A stretch of 24,269 nt of DNA from Clostridia bacterium (lineage in GTDB: Bacteria > Bacillota > Clostridia > Christensenellales > Aristaeellaceae): assembly GCA_900759005.1 (NCBI GenBank), contig CAAEUQ010000142.1, positions 1-24,269 of the forward strand, read 5' to 3'. Position numbers and translations under genes: made by a program. Within the stretch, counting starts at the first letter, position 1, and each line of letters begins with the position of its first letter. Shown piece after piece: positions 13,417 to 22,687 of this stretch. The notes under the pieces were generated by a model. It saw nothing but the letters and a program-made list of their open reading frames with translations, was not told the DNA's origin and did not search any database.

Positions 13417-16400
13417 TTAGCCGTTTGTGACGGGCGTAGGATTGATCGTATATTCGTCAATCATCAGCGTCGTCAGGTAAGGAAGCGTATCCAGACCGAT
13501 TGTACGGGTATCCGCGTTGATCAGCTCGACGGGCGTTTCTGCGGTCAGATTGATGTAGTTCTGCAGGTTCCAGACCGCCATACAGGTCGCATCGTCCATC
13601 TGTCCAGGCAGGAACGTATCCTTCGCGAGCCAGCCCCATTCAACGAGGCGGTTCTGAATCAGCGTAATCATTTCCGGATCGCTCGTCGCGTCGATCGGGG
13701 TATCCCAGATCAGCGTGCCGATGCGATTCGTGTTGATCATCGCTTCTTCGTCCTCGACATACGCAGGGGCGTCGGTCGGTTCCGGTTCAGGCTCGGTGGT
13801 CGGCTCCTCAACGGGCGCTTCCGTCGGCTCTTCTACGGGAACTTCAGTCGGTTCCGGAGTGGGCTCTTCGGTCGGTTCAGGCGTAGGCGCTTCGGTGACT
13901 TCCGGAATCGGGAGCGCGAAATAGAGTTCGCTTGAAACGCCGTCGGCTTCCGTGCCGTTTTCTGGAATTGCGGTCACGCGCAGCGTATAGATCGTGCCGG
14001 GATTCATGTTACCGGTTGCGAGCATGATGGCGGAATCCGTCATCGGCTGCGCGGCGATCGTGCCGTTTTCATCGAGCAGTTCAACATTATAGCCGGAAAC
14101 GCTGCCTTCGCAGGTCCAGGTGAATGTGAGATTGCCTTCCGCAACGTAGTTCACATTTCCATCCGTATAATCCACGGTTTCCACATGGATTTCCGGCGCG
14201 GAAATCGCTGGAACAGTCGGTTCAACGGTCGGTTCGACAGTCGGTTCCTCCGTCGGCGCTTCGGTGATTTCCGGTGCAGCGACGGCGAAGTTCATCTGCG
14301 CAGTCTGTTCGCTCGCGGCGGAATCCGCAGGAATCGCAGTCACACGGAAGGTATAAATCTTCTCGGTTTCCAGCGCGTGTGCATCAATCGCAACGCCGAG
14401 CGATTCCGTGGTCATCGACTGCATCGTATTCTCGCCGTCGAGCAGCTCAACGCGATAGCCCTGCACGTCGCCTTCCGCGCTCCACGCGAACGATACCGTG
14501 TCGCCCGATACGCGGACGAGGGAACCATCGTTTTCAATCGCGGGCTGAATATCGATTACCGGAACGCCGATTTCGGAAACGGTCGGTTCCTCGGTAATCT
14601 CCGGTTCAGCAGTCGGTTCAGCAGTCGGTTCAGCGGTCGGTTCTTCGGTGATTTTCGGTGTGGCGAGCGCAAAGCTCATCGCCGCCGATTCGCTGCGGAG
14701 TTCGCCGGAAACCGCGATAACGACCAGTGAATAGGTTTCGCCTGCGGTCAGATTGTCGGTCGAGAGGCTCAGGGCGAGCTGATCGGTGGTCTGCTCCGCG
14801 CGCTTGCCGTTGGAATCGTAAATTTCAACGACGTATTCTTCCGCATCCTCGGAATGCCAGCCGAAGGTAATCACATCGCCGGACACATAGGTCACATCGT
14901 TTTCCACGTGATCGACCGGATCGATGGTCAGCTCCGGCGCGGCGAGCGCAGGCTCTGCGGTCGGTTGATCAGTCGGCTCGGCAGTGGGTTCTTCCGTCGG
15001 TTCTTCGGTAATTTCGGGCTCGACAGTCGGTTCTTCTGTGACGACGGGTTCTTCCGTGGGCTGCTCCGCACGAACTGCGAACCAGACCTCGCTGGTCGCG
15101 CCGTTTTCAGTGCTACCATCCTCGGGAATTGCCGTCACGCGCAGCGTGTAGACCGCGCCGGGCGTCATTGCGGAGGAATCGAAGCTTGCAGCGGTTTCCT
15201 TCGTGGTCATGCTGTTGAGTACGTTGCCTTCGGAATCCAGAAGCGTTACTTCATAGCCGGAAACATTGCTCTCGGAATGCCAGCTCATTTCAACCGTGCC
15301 CTTTTCAAGGTAGGTTACGGAGCCGTCGACCGATTCAACGGTCTTAAGTTCAATCGCAGGCGCAACAACCTCAATCACCGGCGTGGGTTCCTGATCGAAT
15401 GCGACCGGCGTATCGGCGGATTCGATCTTCTGAATGCGGATAATGAACGGCAGCGTCGCGGGCTTACCCTGCGCGTGCAGTTCGTCCTCCGGCAATGCCG
15501 TTACGGATACGGTGTAGACCGCGCCGCGGGTCAGCTCCGTTCCTTCGAAGGTTACGCTCTGCTGCATCAGCGTCGCTTCCTTTACCAACGCACCCGTACT
15601 GTCGCGGATCACGAGGTTGTAAGCGCTCGCGCCTTCCACTGCCGTCCACTGGAACGTGAGCGACGCGGAATCGGAATACACAATGCCGTCCGACGCGGGT
15701 TCAAGGCCGGCGATCGAGAGCACAGGCGCATCCAATGTCTTGATCTCCTGGTTTTCACGCACGCGGATAACCAGCGCGGTGGAAGCACCGTCGGAAAGGG
15801 CGCCGCCCTCGGGGATTGCGGTTACGATCAGCGTATACGCCTCGCCGCGGGTCATCGCGGACGGATTCAGCACATAGCCGGTCGCCGTGGTTGTCTCACT
15901 GGTAAAGAGCGCGTTCGCGCTGTCACGAACCTCAATGTAGTACTGTTCGGCGTTCTCCACCGCGTCCCAGCGGAATGTCGCACCGGTTTCCTCGATGGTA
16001 TACGCACCGGATGCATCCGGAGATACGCCTTCAACAGTAACCTTCGGGGCGTTTACGGTCGGAATCGGCTTGACTTCGGGATCAATCGCGAAGCGCTGCG
16101 TCCTTACCGTCGCGTCGTCCATCGTGCCGTTGGTCGGGATTGCGTAAACGACGAAGGAATAGACTTCGCCTTCCGTCATGCTGTCGGTCGAGATTGAGGC
16201 TTCCTCGTCAGTTGTCGCGGCGTGAACGAGAACATTATTCTTCGAATCGCGGATCTCGACATAATAGCTGGCGACGTCGCCCAGCGCGTACCAGCGGAGC
16301 TTCAGCGCACCCTTGCGGACATAGCTGATATCGCTGTCTACGCGGTTGACCGGATCGATCACAGTTACAAGATCGGTAATCGTGCCGACCGGATCGGGCT

Positions 16401-18780
16401 CGACCGGCGTTTCAATGCGCTTGAACGAGAGCTTTGCGCTCGTTACATGGGAAGCGTTTCCGTCCTTCGGATACGCGGTCACGGTAAGCGTGTAGACGCG
16501 GTTCAGCTCGAGCGCGTTGATCGGAACGCCCGTCATGTTCAGGTTGGTGTCCTGAGAGAGATACTTCGTGCCCTTTTCATCGGTGATCAGGATATTGTAG
16601 TGATCCACATCGCCGAGCGCATACCACGAAAGCGTCGCAACGCCGGTTTCCGAGCAGCGGTCGGTCAGCAGATACGTTCCGTCGTTCGCGCGCTGTTCAT
16701 AGCAGTCGATGCTGACGTTCGGCACGGAAATGATCGTGGGTTCGACGTATTTCGGCGCATCCGGCGAGAAGAGCAACTTCTGCGTCTCTACCGTCGCCTT
16801 GCCGCTCGGACGAATGCCTGCGAACTGCTGGAAGAGCTTGACTGCATTCTGCGTGCCCTTGCCAAAGTAGCCGTCGAGACTTCCGGTATAATAGCCCAGT
16901 TCCTTCAGTCTCCGCTGCAGGTTGGTTACGCGGCTGTTTTCATCGCCGCGAACAAGCAGCACATAGCCGTTGTATTCCGGCGCGCCGGCGGTAAACAGGC
17001 GCTGCTGTACGGACGGCGTGGCGTTTCCGGTAATGTACAAGCCCGCCTGAGACTGGAACTTTTTAATTGCTTCAGCGGTTTCCTCCGTATAGGTGTTGCC
17101 CGCTGTACCGTCGAGGTAGAACAGCTCCTTCAGGCGCTTGTTCAGCTCGCGCACGCGATAGCCGCTGTCGCCGAGACGGAGATTGATATAGCTGGAGCAG
17201 GATTCTGCGTTCTCATTATAAAGCGCGATCAGAGTTTCCCTCGTCGCGCTTTCGCTGACGGAGATGCCGTTCTCCTGCTGGAACAACTGAACCGCCTGCT
17301 GCGTGCGGGGACCGAAGATGCTGTCCGCCGCGTCCGCGAGATAGCCGAGATCGCGCAAGCGCTGCTGCATCGTCTGGACGCGCAGGCCGCGATCGCCGCG
17401 ATTCAGCGCGCGGTAGGGATCGTACTTTTCAAGCGTGCCGCTCAGAATCTGCTTCTGCAGATCCGCGTCCGCAACGCCGGTCACTTTCAGCCCCAGATCG
17501 CTCTGGAGCAGGCGAATTGCGCGCTCCGTGCGCCAGCCGAAGATGCCGTCGATGTAATAATCATAGTAGCCCAGATCGTACAGCGGCTGCTGCATATCGC
17601 TGACCGCTTCGCCGCGGCTGCCGCGCTTGAGCGTGGTAAACGGCTTTGCGGGTTCGAGCAGCGTCCATGCCGCAATCTCGTCGCTCAGCGTGTGCGTCTT
17701 AATCAGGACGCGCGTTTCATCGCTTGCGCTGGAGGCGTCGGACGTAAACTCCATGAACGTGAACGTCGGCGATTCGTTCGCCTTGCCGATGTTCGCATAA
17801 ACGTTCAGCTGACCGCTCATCGCTTCGATCGAATAGGAATTTACCTTCTGATCGCTGGAAAGCGACGGCGCGTCGATCGCCGCAAACTTTGCAAGCGCGC
17901 CGTTTCCAAGATCCACGGTATAGATCACATGATCCGTGCCGAGCACAAACAGGCGGCTCGTCGATGCGGCAACCTGTTTTTCGAGGCTGATCTCCGGCGT
18001 GGAAAGCACCTTCCATTCCATCTTCGCCGGATCATAGCTCTTCAGGCGCACGGCGCTGCCGGTATTGGCGAGGTAATACGCCTTGCCGTCTAGAACCGCG
18101 AAATCGTAAACGTTCGTGTCCACGAGATCGGCGCTCGCACTGCCGGAGCGGAACGCGTACAGGTCGCTTCCGTTTGCGAGATAGACCTGATTGTCGTCGA
18201 TCATCGCGCTCTTGGTCGGAAACGCGCCGTCATACGGCTCGAACAGTCCGGTTACGGCGTTCTGAACCACCGCACCTGCGTTATCGACATAAGATACAAC
18301 CAGCCCTTCCGCGGTTTCGTATAGACCATCCATCTGTTCCGAGGAAGTATACGCGATCGCCGTCTTGCCGGACGCAAAATTTAGGCGCATCAGCTGCGTG
18401 CGATTCGCGGTTTCGATGTAATAAAGATCCTCTGAATTGATCACGCAGGCGGCGCGCACGTCGCTCGATACGGTCGTTTCAGTCATCTTCGTAAGATCGA
18501 GGCTGATCAGCGCGCTTTTCTCCGCACCGACTTCCCCCGTTTTGCTCAGAAAAATCAGCCGATACGGGTCGATCGATACGATCTGATCGGCGCGCGCATC
18601 GTTGACGGGCTGTTCGCGCCCGGGAATATACAAATTCCCGTAACCGTCAACATACGCTGCAAGCGTTTCGTTCCGAACGATCGTATTGCCGCGACCATCG
18701 GCACTGTCCGCCCATGCAGGCAGCGACGTAAGCGCAATCAGCACTGCAATCAGCAGCGATAGAATCCGCTTTTTCATCAT
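13417..18780 (-). CDS. Giant exported cell-wall protein: propeller-like domain, PG-binding repeats, FN3-like repeats
   Basis: This 1787-residue exported protein has no named homologue that I can give. It opens with a signal peptide (MMKKRILSLLIAVLIALTS, cleavage near AWA-DS). Residues about 35-370 form a repetitive beta-rich region with short strands such as DLYYIET and VYLANGSDLYAF, resembling a DUF5050-type propeller. Four PG_binding_1-like repeats follow at about 380-440, 457-517, 530-590 and 603-672, each with RGDxGxxVxxLQxRLxxLGY and a later AVxxFQ. Eight FN3-like repeats of about 100-110 residues come next (about 683-1625), with the recurring pattern YTLxVTAIPEDG, and proline/glutamate/threonine linkers separate the last ones. 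Residues about 1697-1742 resemble a fifth, diverged PG-binding unit. No LPXTG or SLH anchor is seen. The start is set by GGAGGAG. A wall-associated structural, adhesive or sensor role is inferred. Confidence 0.88.
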   Translation of the reverse strand: MMKKRILSLLIAVLIALTSLPAWADSADGRGNTIVRNETLAAYVDGYGNLYIPGREQPVNDARADQIVSIDPYRLIFLSKTGEVGAEKSALISLDLTKMTETTVSSDVRAACVINSEDLYYIETANRTQLMRLNFASGKTAIAYTSSEQMDGLYETAEGLVVSYVDNAGAVVQNAVTGLFEPYDGAFPTKSAMIDDNQVYLANGSDLYAFRSGSASADLVDTNVYDFAVLDGKAYYLANTGSAVRLKSYDPAKMEWKVLSTPEISLEKQVAASTSRLFVLGTDHVIYTVDLGNGALAKFAAIDAPSLSSDQKVNSYSIEAMSGQLNVYANIGKANESPTFTFMEFTSDASSASDETRVLIKTHTLSDEIAAWTLLEPAKPFTTLKRGSRGEAVSDMQQPLYDLGYYDYYIDGIFGWRTERAIRLLQSDLGLKVTGVADADLQKQILSGTLEKYDPYRALNRGDRGLRVQTMQQRLRDLGYLADAADSIFGPRTQQAVQLFQQENGISVSESATRETLIALYNENAESCSSYINLRLGDSGYRVRELNKRLKELFYLDGTAGNTYTEETAEAIKKFQSQAGLYITGNATPSVQQRLFTAGAPEYNGYVLLVRGDENSRVTNLQRRLKELGYYTGSLDGYFGKGTQNAVKLFQQFAGIRPSGKATVETQKLLFSPDAPKYVEPTIISVPNVSIDCYEQRANDGTYLLTDRCSETGVATLSWYALGDVDHYNILITDEKGTKYLSQDTNLNMTGVPINALELNRVYTLTVTAYPKDGNASHVTSAKLSFKRIETPVEPDPVGTITDLVTVIDPVNRVDSDISYVRKGALKLRWYALGDVASYYVEIRDSKNNVLVHAATTDEEASISTDSMTEGEVYSFVVYAIPTNGTMDDATVRTQRFAIDPEVKPIPTVNAPKVTVEGVSPDASGAYTIEETGATFRWDAVENAEQYYIEVRDSANALFTSETTTATGYVLNPSAMTRGEAYTLIVTAIPEGGALSDGASTALVIRVRENQEIKTLDAPVLSIAGLEPASDGIVYSDSASLTFQWTAVEGASAYNLVIRDSTGALVKEATLMQQSVTFEGTELTRGAVYTVSVTALPEDELHAQGKPATLPFIIRIQKIESADTPVAFDQEPTPVIEVVAPAIELKTVESVDGSVTYLEKGTVEMSWHSESNVSGYEVTLLDSEGNVLNSMTTKETAASFDSSAMTPGAVYTLRVTAIPEDGSTENGATSEVWFAVRAEQPTEEPVVTEEPTVEPEITEEPTEEPTAEPTDQPTAEPALAAPELTIDPVDHVENDVTYVSGDVITFGWHSEDAEEYVVEIYDSNGKRAEQTTDQLALSLSTDNLTAGETYSLVVIAVSGELRSESAAMSFALATPKITEEPTAEPTAEPTAEPEITEEPTVSEIGVPVIDIQPAIENDGSLVRVSGDTVSFAWSAEGDVQGYRVELLDGENTMQSMTTESLGVAIDAHALETEKIYTFRVTAIPADSAASEQTAQMNFAVAAPEITEAPTEEPTVEPTVEPTVPAISAPEIHVETVDYTDGNVNYVAEGNLTFTWTCEGSVSGYNVELLDENGTIAAQPMTDSAIMLATGNMNPGTIYTLRVTAIPENGTEADGVSSELYFALPIPEVTEAPTPEPTEEPTPEPTEVPVEEPTEAPVEEPTTEPEPEPTDAPAYVEDEEAMINTNRIGTLIWDTPIDATSDPEMITLIQNRLVEWGWLAKDTFLPGQMDDATCMAVWNLQNYINLTAETPVELINADTRTIGLDTLPYLTTLMIDEYTINPTPVTNG
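14603..14638. repeat. Three tandem 12-bp repeats in the linker of the giant gene
   Basis: Three copies of GGTTCAGC(A/G)GTC, differing at one base, encode TAEP-type tetrapeptides of a Pro/Glu/Thr linker. Related, more diverged 12-base units recur in the other linkers (about 13770-13890, 14205-14275 and 14950-15060). Confidence 0.8.
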
Positions 18781-18844
18781 GAGAATGCTCCTCCATTTCA
18801 TGTTTGATGCTTTTTAGACGCAGGAAAAAAGCGCATTGTTCCGC

Positions 18845-18865
18845 TTCTTCCCGAATTTGGAAGAA
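18845..18865 (-). other. Hairpin in the leader of the giant gene
   Basis: TTCTTCC and GGAAGAA form a perfect 7-base stem around a 7-base loop, between the pheT terminator and the giant gene. Further along the minus strand, six T at about 18830-18825 follow a short GCG/CGC stem. It may be a secondary terminator or a leader element. No good sigma-A promoter was found for the giant gene in this roughly 100-base gap. Confidence 0.4.
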
Positions 18866-18883
18866 ATTTCCATCAAAATACTC

Positions 18884-18916
18884 AAAGAGCGGGAAAGGCA
18901 TTCGCCTTCCCCGCCC
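18884..18916 (-). terminator. Terminator of pheST
   Basis: GGGCGGGGAAGGC and GCCTTTCCCGCTC pair over 13 bases (two G-T wobbles) with a GAAT loop just after the pheT stop. The T-run that follows is short (TTT, then GAGTATTTTG), so some read-through into the giant gene is possible. Confidence 0.78.
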
Positions 18917-18922
18917 CGCTTT

Positions 18923-21313
18923 TTACGCGCGAATCTCCGCGCCGCACTCTTCCTTGAGCGCCTTCAGAATCTTATTCATTGCGGAAACGATCTCGTCGTC
19001 CGTGAGCGTCCGGTCGGGCGCGCGGAACATGATCGAATACGCGACGGACTTCCTGCCCGCGCCGAGCTTGTCGCCGCGATAGATGTCGAACAGCTTTACG
19101 TCCTCAAGATTCTTCGCGGATTTGCGAATGACGTCCATCATCGTGCCCGCGCCTACGGATTCATCCGCGACCAGCGCGATATCGCGCGTGACCGCCGGGA
19201 ACTTCGGCAGCGGCTTTACACCGTAGAACGGCTTCTCCAGCGGGCGCAGTATGTCCAGATCGACTTCCGCCACGTACACGCGGCGATCGATGCCGAAGCG
19301 CTCGGCAACGTCCGGATGAATTTCGCCCAGCGTCGCAATATGCGTGCCGTCCACAGTCAGCTCAGCTTTGCGGCCCGGATGATAATAGTTGTCGCCCGCG
19401 GCAGCGATTTCCGCCTGAACGCCGAACTTCGCAAGCAGCCAGACCACCGCGTTCTTCAGCGAATAGAAGTCCACGTCGGAACCGAACATCGCAATCGACA
19501 GCGCGTTTCTCTCCGTCGGTAGGAGCCCCGCTTCCTTCGCCGGATCGAACGTCTTGGAAAGCTCGAAGAGCTTGCCGTCTGCAATGCCTCGATTCAGGTT
19601 TGCCGATACGGTATTGAGCATCGACGGTACCAGCGACGTGCGCATAACAGACGTATCCTCGCCCAGCGGATTGCGGATGACCACCGTATTCAGGCGCGCA
19701 TCGTTTTCGGAAAGTCCGAGCTTCTCCAGCCATTTCGGGCTGATGAACGAGTAATTCAGGATCTCGTACATGCCCATGCCGACGAGCGCTTCCTTCACAC
19801 GATCGGCGAACACGCGCTTTTCATTCTTGAATCCCGGCATGGTCACCGCGTTCATCAGCGTAGACGGAATATGATCGTAGCCGTACATTCTGAGGATTTC
19901 CTCGGCGATATCCGCATCGGTCTCCATATCCTGACGATAGGTCGGGATTTCGCAGGTCAGCGTGTTGCCAGCGAGCACGGTATCAATATTCAGGCGGTTC
20001 AGAATCGCTTCCATCTCTTCGCTGGGCACCTCGACGCCGTTTCTGCGGCAGATGCGATCGACCTCCGCCTCAATTGTCTTCGGCTCGATTGGCTCGGGAT
20101 ATTCGTCGAACACGCCGGGCACGACGGAGCCGCATTCCAGCATATTCACCAGCATACACGCGCGCTCCAGCGCGTCGCGGCAGCCGTCGGGATTGACGCC
20201 CTTTTCGAATCTGCCGGAAGCCTCGGTGCGAACGCCGAGTTTACGCGCGGTAATGCGGTTGTTCGCGCGCTCAAACGCCGCGGATTCAAACAGCACGCTC
20301 GCCGTATCGCCCACGATTTCGGATTCCTCGCCGCCCATGATGCCGGCAAGACCCGTCGCGTTCTCCGCATCGGCGATTACGAGCATCGATTCATCCAGCA
20401 CGTGATCCTTGCCGTCCAGCGTCTTGAGCGTCTCGCCCGGCTTCGCCTTGCGGACGACGATCGTCTGATCCTTTACCTTCGAAAGGTCGAACGCGTGCAT
20501 CGGCTGACCGGTTTCAAGCATGACGAAGTTCGTGATATCGACGATATTGTTGATCGGGCGCACGCCGGCGCCGTAAAGGTATTCGCGCATCCATTTGGGC
20601 GACGGGCCGATCTTGACATTCTGAATCACGCGCGCGCAGTAGCGCTTGCAGACCTCGTGATCGCGAATTTCGACGCGCGCGTAATCGGTAAACGTGCCCT
20701 CTCCCTTTTCCTCGACGGCGATCTCGGGCATGACGCAGTATTCATCCAGCACCGCGGCGCTTTCACGCGCAAGCCCCCATACGCTCAGGCAATCGGGGCG
20801 GTTTGCGAGAATTTCGAAATCGATCACACTATCGCCCAGACCGAATACTTCCTTTACATCCGTTCCGATGGGCACGTCTTCAAAGATTTCAATGATGCCC
20901 TCGTCGCCGATATGCGGATATAGTCCGGCGGGCACGTCTAGCTCGGGACCGGAGCAGAGCATACCGCAGGAAACCTCGCCGCGCATTTTACCCTTTTTGA
21001 TCTTCACGCCGCCAGGCAGATGCGCGCCGTCCAGCGCCGCCGCCACGCGCATTCCCGCATGAACGTTCGGCGCGCCGCAGATGATCTGAATCGGCTCTTC
21101 GCCGCCCACATCCACCATGCAGATGTGCAGATGATCGGAATTCGGATGATCAACGCAGGTAATCACCTTGCCGACGACCACCTTGTCGAACTGCTCGCCC
21201 GTGTGCGTTACATCCTCGACCGCCGTGCCGGTCATGACCATCTTCGAGGCGTATTCTTCGGGGGACAGTTTAATGTCCACATATTCTTTCAGCCATTTCA
21301 TCGGGACCTTCAT
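18923..21313 (-). CDS. pheT: Phenylalanine--tRNA ligase beta subunit
   Basis: This is the beta subunit of the cytoplasmic alpha2-beta2 PheRS, which charges tRNA-Phe. The 796-residue length is normal for the bacterial long form. An EMAP-type tRNA-binding domain lies near the N-terminus (about 40-150, with VVGKVITCVDHPNSDHLHIC and GAPNVHAGMRVA). The B3/B4 editing region follows, then B5 and the inactive class II-like core (NPLGEDTSVMRTSLVPSML). A C-terminal ferredoxin-fold anticodon-binding domain ends the protein (KFPAVTRDIALVADE). The ATG has a GAAGGGGGA site. It follows pheS by 18 bases and ends at a strong hairpin. Confidence 0.97.
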   Translation of the reverse strand: MKVPMKWLKEYVDIKLSPEEYASKMVMTGTAVEDVTHTGEQFDKVVVGKVITCVDHPNSDHLHICMVDVGGEEPIQIICGAPNVHAGMRVAAALDGAHLPGGVKIKKGKMRGEVSCGMLCSGPELDVPAGLYPHIGDEGIIEIFEDVPIGTDVKEVFGLGDSVIDFEILANRPDCLSVWGLARESAAVLDEYCVMPEIAVEEKGEGTFTDYARVEIRDHEVCKRYCARVIQNVKIGPSPKWMREYLYGAGVRPINNIVDITNFVMLETGQPMHAFDLSKVKDQTIVVRKAKPGETLKTLDGKDHVLDESMLVIADAENATGLAGIMGGEESEIVGDTASVLFESAAFERANNRITARKLGVRTEASGRFEKGVNPDGCRDALERACMLVNMLECGSVVPGVFDEYPEPIEPKTIEAEVDRICRRNGVEVPSEEMEAILNRLNIDTVLAGNTLTCEIPTYRQDMETDADIAEEILRMYGYDHIPSTLMNAVTMPGFKNEKRVFADRVKEALVGMGMYEILNYSFISPKWLEKLGLSENDARLNTVVIRNPLGEDTSVMRTSLVPSMLNTVSANLNRGIADGKLFELSKTFDPAKEAGLLPTERNALSIAMFGSDVDFYSLKNAVVWLLAKFGVQAEIAAAGDNYYHPGRKAELTVDGTHIATLGEIHPDVAERFGIDRRVYVAEVDLDILRPLEKPFYGVKPLPKFPAVTRDIALVADESVGAGTMMDVIRKSAKNLEDVKLFDIYRGDKLGAGRKSVAYSIMFRAPDRTLTDDEIVSAMNKILKALKEECGAEIRA

Positions 21314-21331
21314 TTTACATATCCCCCTTCT

Positions 21332-22357
21332 TTAGCGGTACTGCGTCAGGAACCGCAGGTCGTTTTCATACAGATAGCGCAGGTTCGGAATATTGTATTT
21401 CAGCAGCGAGATGCGCTCTACGCCCATGCCGAACGCGAATCCGGAATACTTCTTTGAATCGATGCCGCACATATCCAGTACCTTCGGATTGACCATGCCC
21501 GCGCCGAGCACCTCGATCCAGCCCGTGCCCTTGCACATGCGGCAGCCCTCGCCCTTGCAGTTCGCGCACGTTAGGTCGACCTCGGCGGACGGCTCCGTGA
21601 ACGGGAAGAACGACGGGCGGAAGCGCGTGCGAATGCCTTCACCATACATCTGGCGCGCGAACTCGTCCAGCGTGCCCTTCAGATCGCCCATCGTGATGTT
21701 TTCGTCAATTACAAGGCCCTCCATCTGATGGAACACCGGCGAATGCGTCGCGTCCGCTTCGTCCGCGCGGTATACGCGACCGGGGCAGATGATGCGGATC
21801 GGCGGCTTGCGCGTGGTCATGATGCGCGCCTGTACCGGCGAGGTGTGCGTGCGCAGAACGATGTTGTCGTCCACATAAAACGTATCCTGCGCGTCGCGCG
21901 CGGGGTGGTTTTTCGGGAGATTCAGAAGCTCGAAATTGTAATGATCGTATTCAACCTCCGGTCCTTCGACCACCTCGTACCCCATGCCGACGAAGATATC
22001 GATCATTTTATTCAGCGCGATATTCATCGGATGCAGAGAGCCCGCGCTGCGCTCCGGACCGGGCAGCGTTACGTCGATCGCTTCTGCTGCGAGGCGCTCC
22101 TCCTTTTCCCTCTCCTTCAGCTCGGCGGCGCGCTTATCCAGCGCTTCCTCCAGCGCCGCGCGCACTTCGTTGACCAGCTGACCTACCCTCGGGCGCTCCT
22201 CGGCGGGCAGTTTTCCCATGCCGCGCAGAAGACTGGTCAGTTCGCCTTTTTTGCCAAGAACGCCTACGCGAATCTGTTCAAGCTTGCTGCTCGCCTTGGC
22301 TTCGCTCAGCTCGGCAAGTACGCGTTCGCGGATTTCCTGCAAACTCTTCTCCATCAT
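21332..22357 (-). CDS. pheS: Phenylalanine--tRNA ligase alpha subunit
   Basis: This is the catalytic alpha subunit of PheRS. The 341-residue protein has an N-terminal coiled-coil arm (about 1-95, rich in Glu, Lys, Leu and Arg) that contacts tRNA. The class II catalytic core follows, with GPEVEYDHYNFELLNLPKNHPARDAQDTFY, RTHTSPVQAR, the motif 2 region RVYRADEADATHSPVFHQMEGL and motif 3 GFAFGMGVERI. A CxxC...CxxC cluster (CANC, CRMC) near residue 265 is common in this branch of PheS. The first of two adjacent ATGs is used, with AAGGAG about 12 bases upstream; the second is equally possible. Expression is under the T-box leader upstream. Confidence 0.97.
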   Translation of the reverse strand: MMEKSLQEIRERVLAELSEAKASSKLEQIRVGVLGKKGELTSLLRGMGKLPAEERPRVGQLVNEVRAALEEALDKRAAELKEREKEERLAAEAIDVTLPGPERSAGSLHPMNIALNKMIDIFVGMGYEVVEGPEVEYDHYNFELLNLPKNHPARDAQDTFYVDDNIVLRTHTSPVQARIMTTRKPPIRIICPGRVYRADEADATHSPVFHQMEGLVIDENITMGDLKGTLDEFARQMYGEGIRTRFRPSFFPFTEPSAEVDLTCANCKGEGCRMCKGTGWIEVLGAGMVNPKVLDMCGIDSKKYSGFAFGMGVERISLLKYNIPNLRYLYENDLRFLTQYR

Positions 22358-22365
22358 GACCCCGT

Positions 22366-22652
22366 TCTCTCCTTCAATCTTTTTCTTCGTCAGCGCCGTT
22401 ACGCAATAAAAAGGCTCCGCCCCCGTTTCAAGGGGCGAAGCCGCGCTTGCTCCGCTGTACCACCCAAATTCGCCTTTATCAAAAAGACCTCTCCATCTTT
22501 TTAACGTAAGATGAACCCGTCCGCGCTTACTCTTCTTTCAGTGCGGAAGCTCCGGAGCGAACTTCACCCGAAACCGTTTGCCGCGCTCTCAGCATTCGCG
22601 CCGCTCTCTTTGAAACGTTTCCTCGGGCTACTTTTCTCCATCTCTGCCGATA
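22366..22652 (-). promoter_or_regulatory. T-box leader (tRNA-Phe responsive) of pheST
   Basis: The leader carries the T-box GGGTGGTACAGCGG at 22465-22452 on the minus strand. Its Stem I begins GGCAGAGATGGAGAAAAGTA, and the specifier loop reads TGAAGTTCG. In that loop UUC (22561-22559), a phenylalanine codon, sits directly before a purine. The flanking stems CCCGA/TCGGG and GGAG/CTCC place the loop unambiguously. The leader has the same architecture as the valS leader at the left edge. Starvation for charged tRNA-Phe is expected to raise pheST transcription. Confidence 0.95.
22408..22442 (-). terminator. T-box regulatory terminator of pheST leader
   Basis: GGCTTCGCCCC and GGGGGCGGAGCC form a long GC-rich stem around TTGAAAC, followed by TTTTTATTG. 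It lies just after the T-box and is the competing terminator. Confidence 0.9.
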
Positions 22653-22657
22653 CGGGT

Positions 22658-22687
22658 ATTATACCATATTCGGCGCGCGTCTTGCAA
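22658..22687 (-). promoter_or_regulatory. Sigma-A promoter of pheST
   Basis: TTGCAA (22687-22682), an 18-base spacer and a perfect TATAAT (22663-22658) precede the T-box Stem I. A small palindrome, TTTGCCGCGCAAA (22689-22701), abuts the -35. Confidence 0.82.

Noticed and set aside
13770..15060. Direct repeats looking at first like a CRISPR or satellite array
   Set aside because: Units are 12 bases with no unique spacers and code in frame for Pro/Glu/Thr linkers of the giant protein.
14854..18093. Two long open frames (447 and 623 codons) on the plus strand opposite the giant gene
   Set aside because: They are antisense shadows of a repetitive, GC-rich coding sequence. The giant gene has a signal peptide, a ribosome binding site and domain repeats, while the antisense translations have no recognisable domain and are rich in Arg and His.
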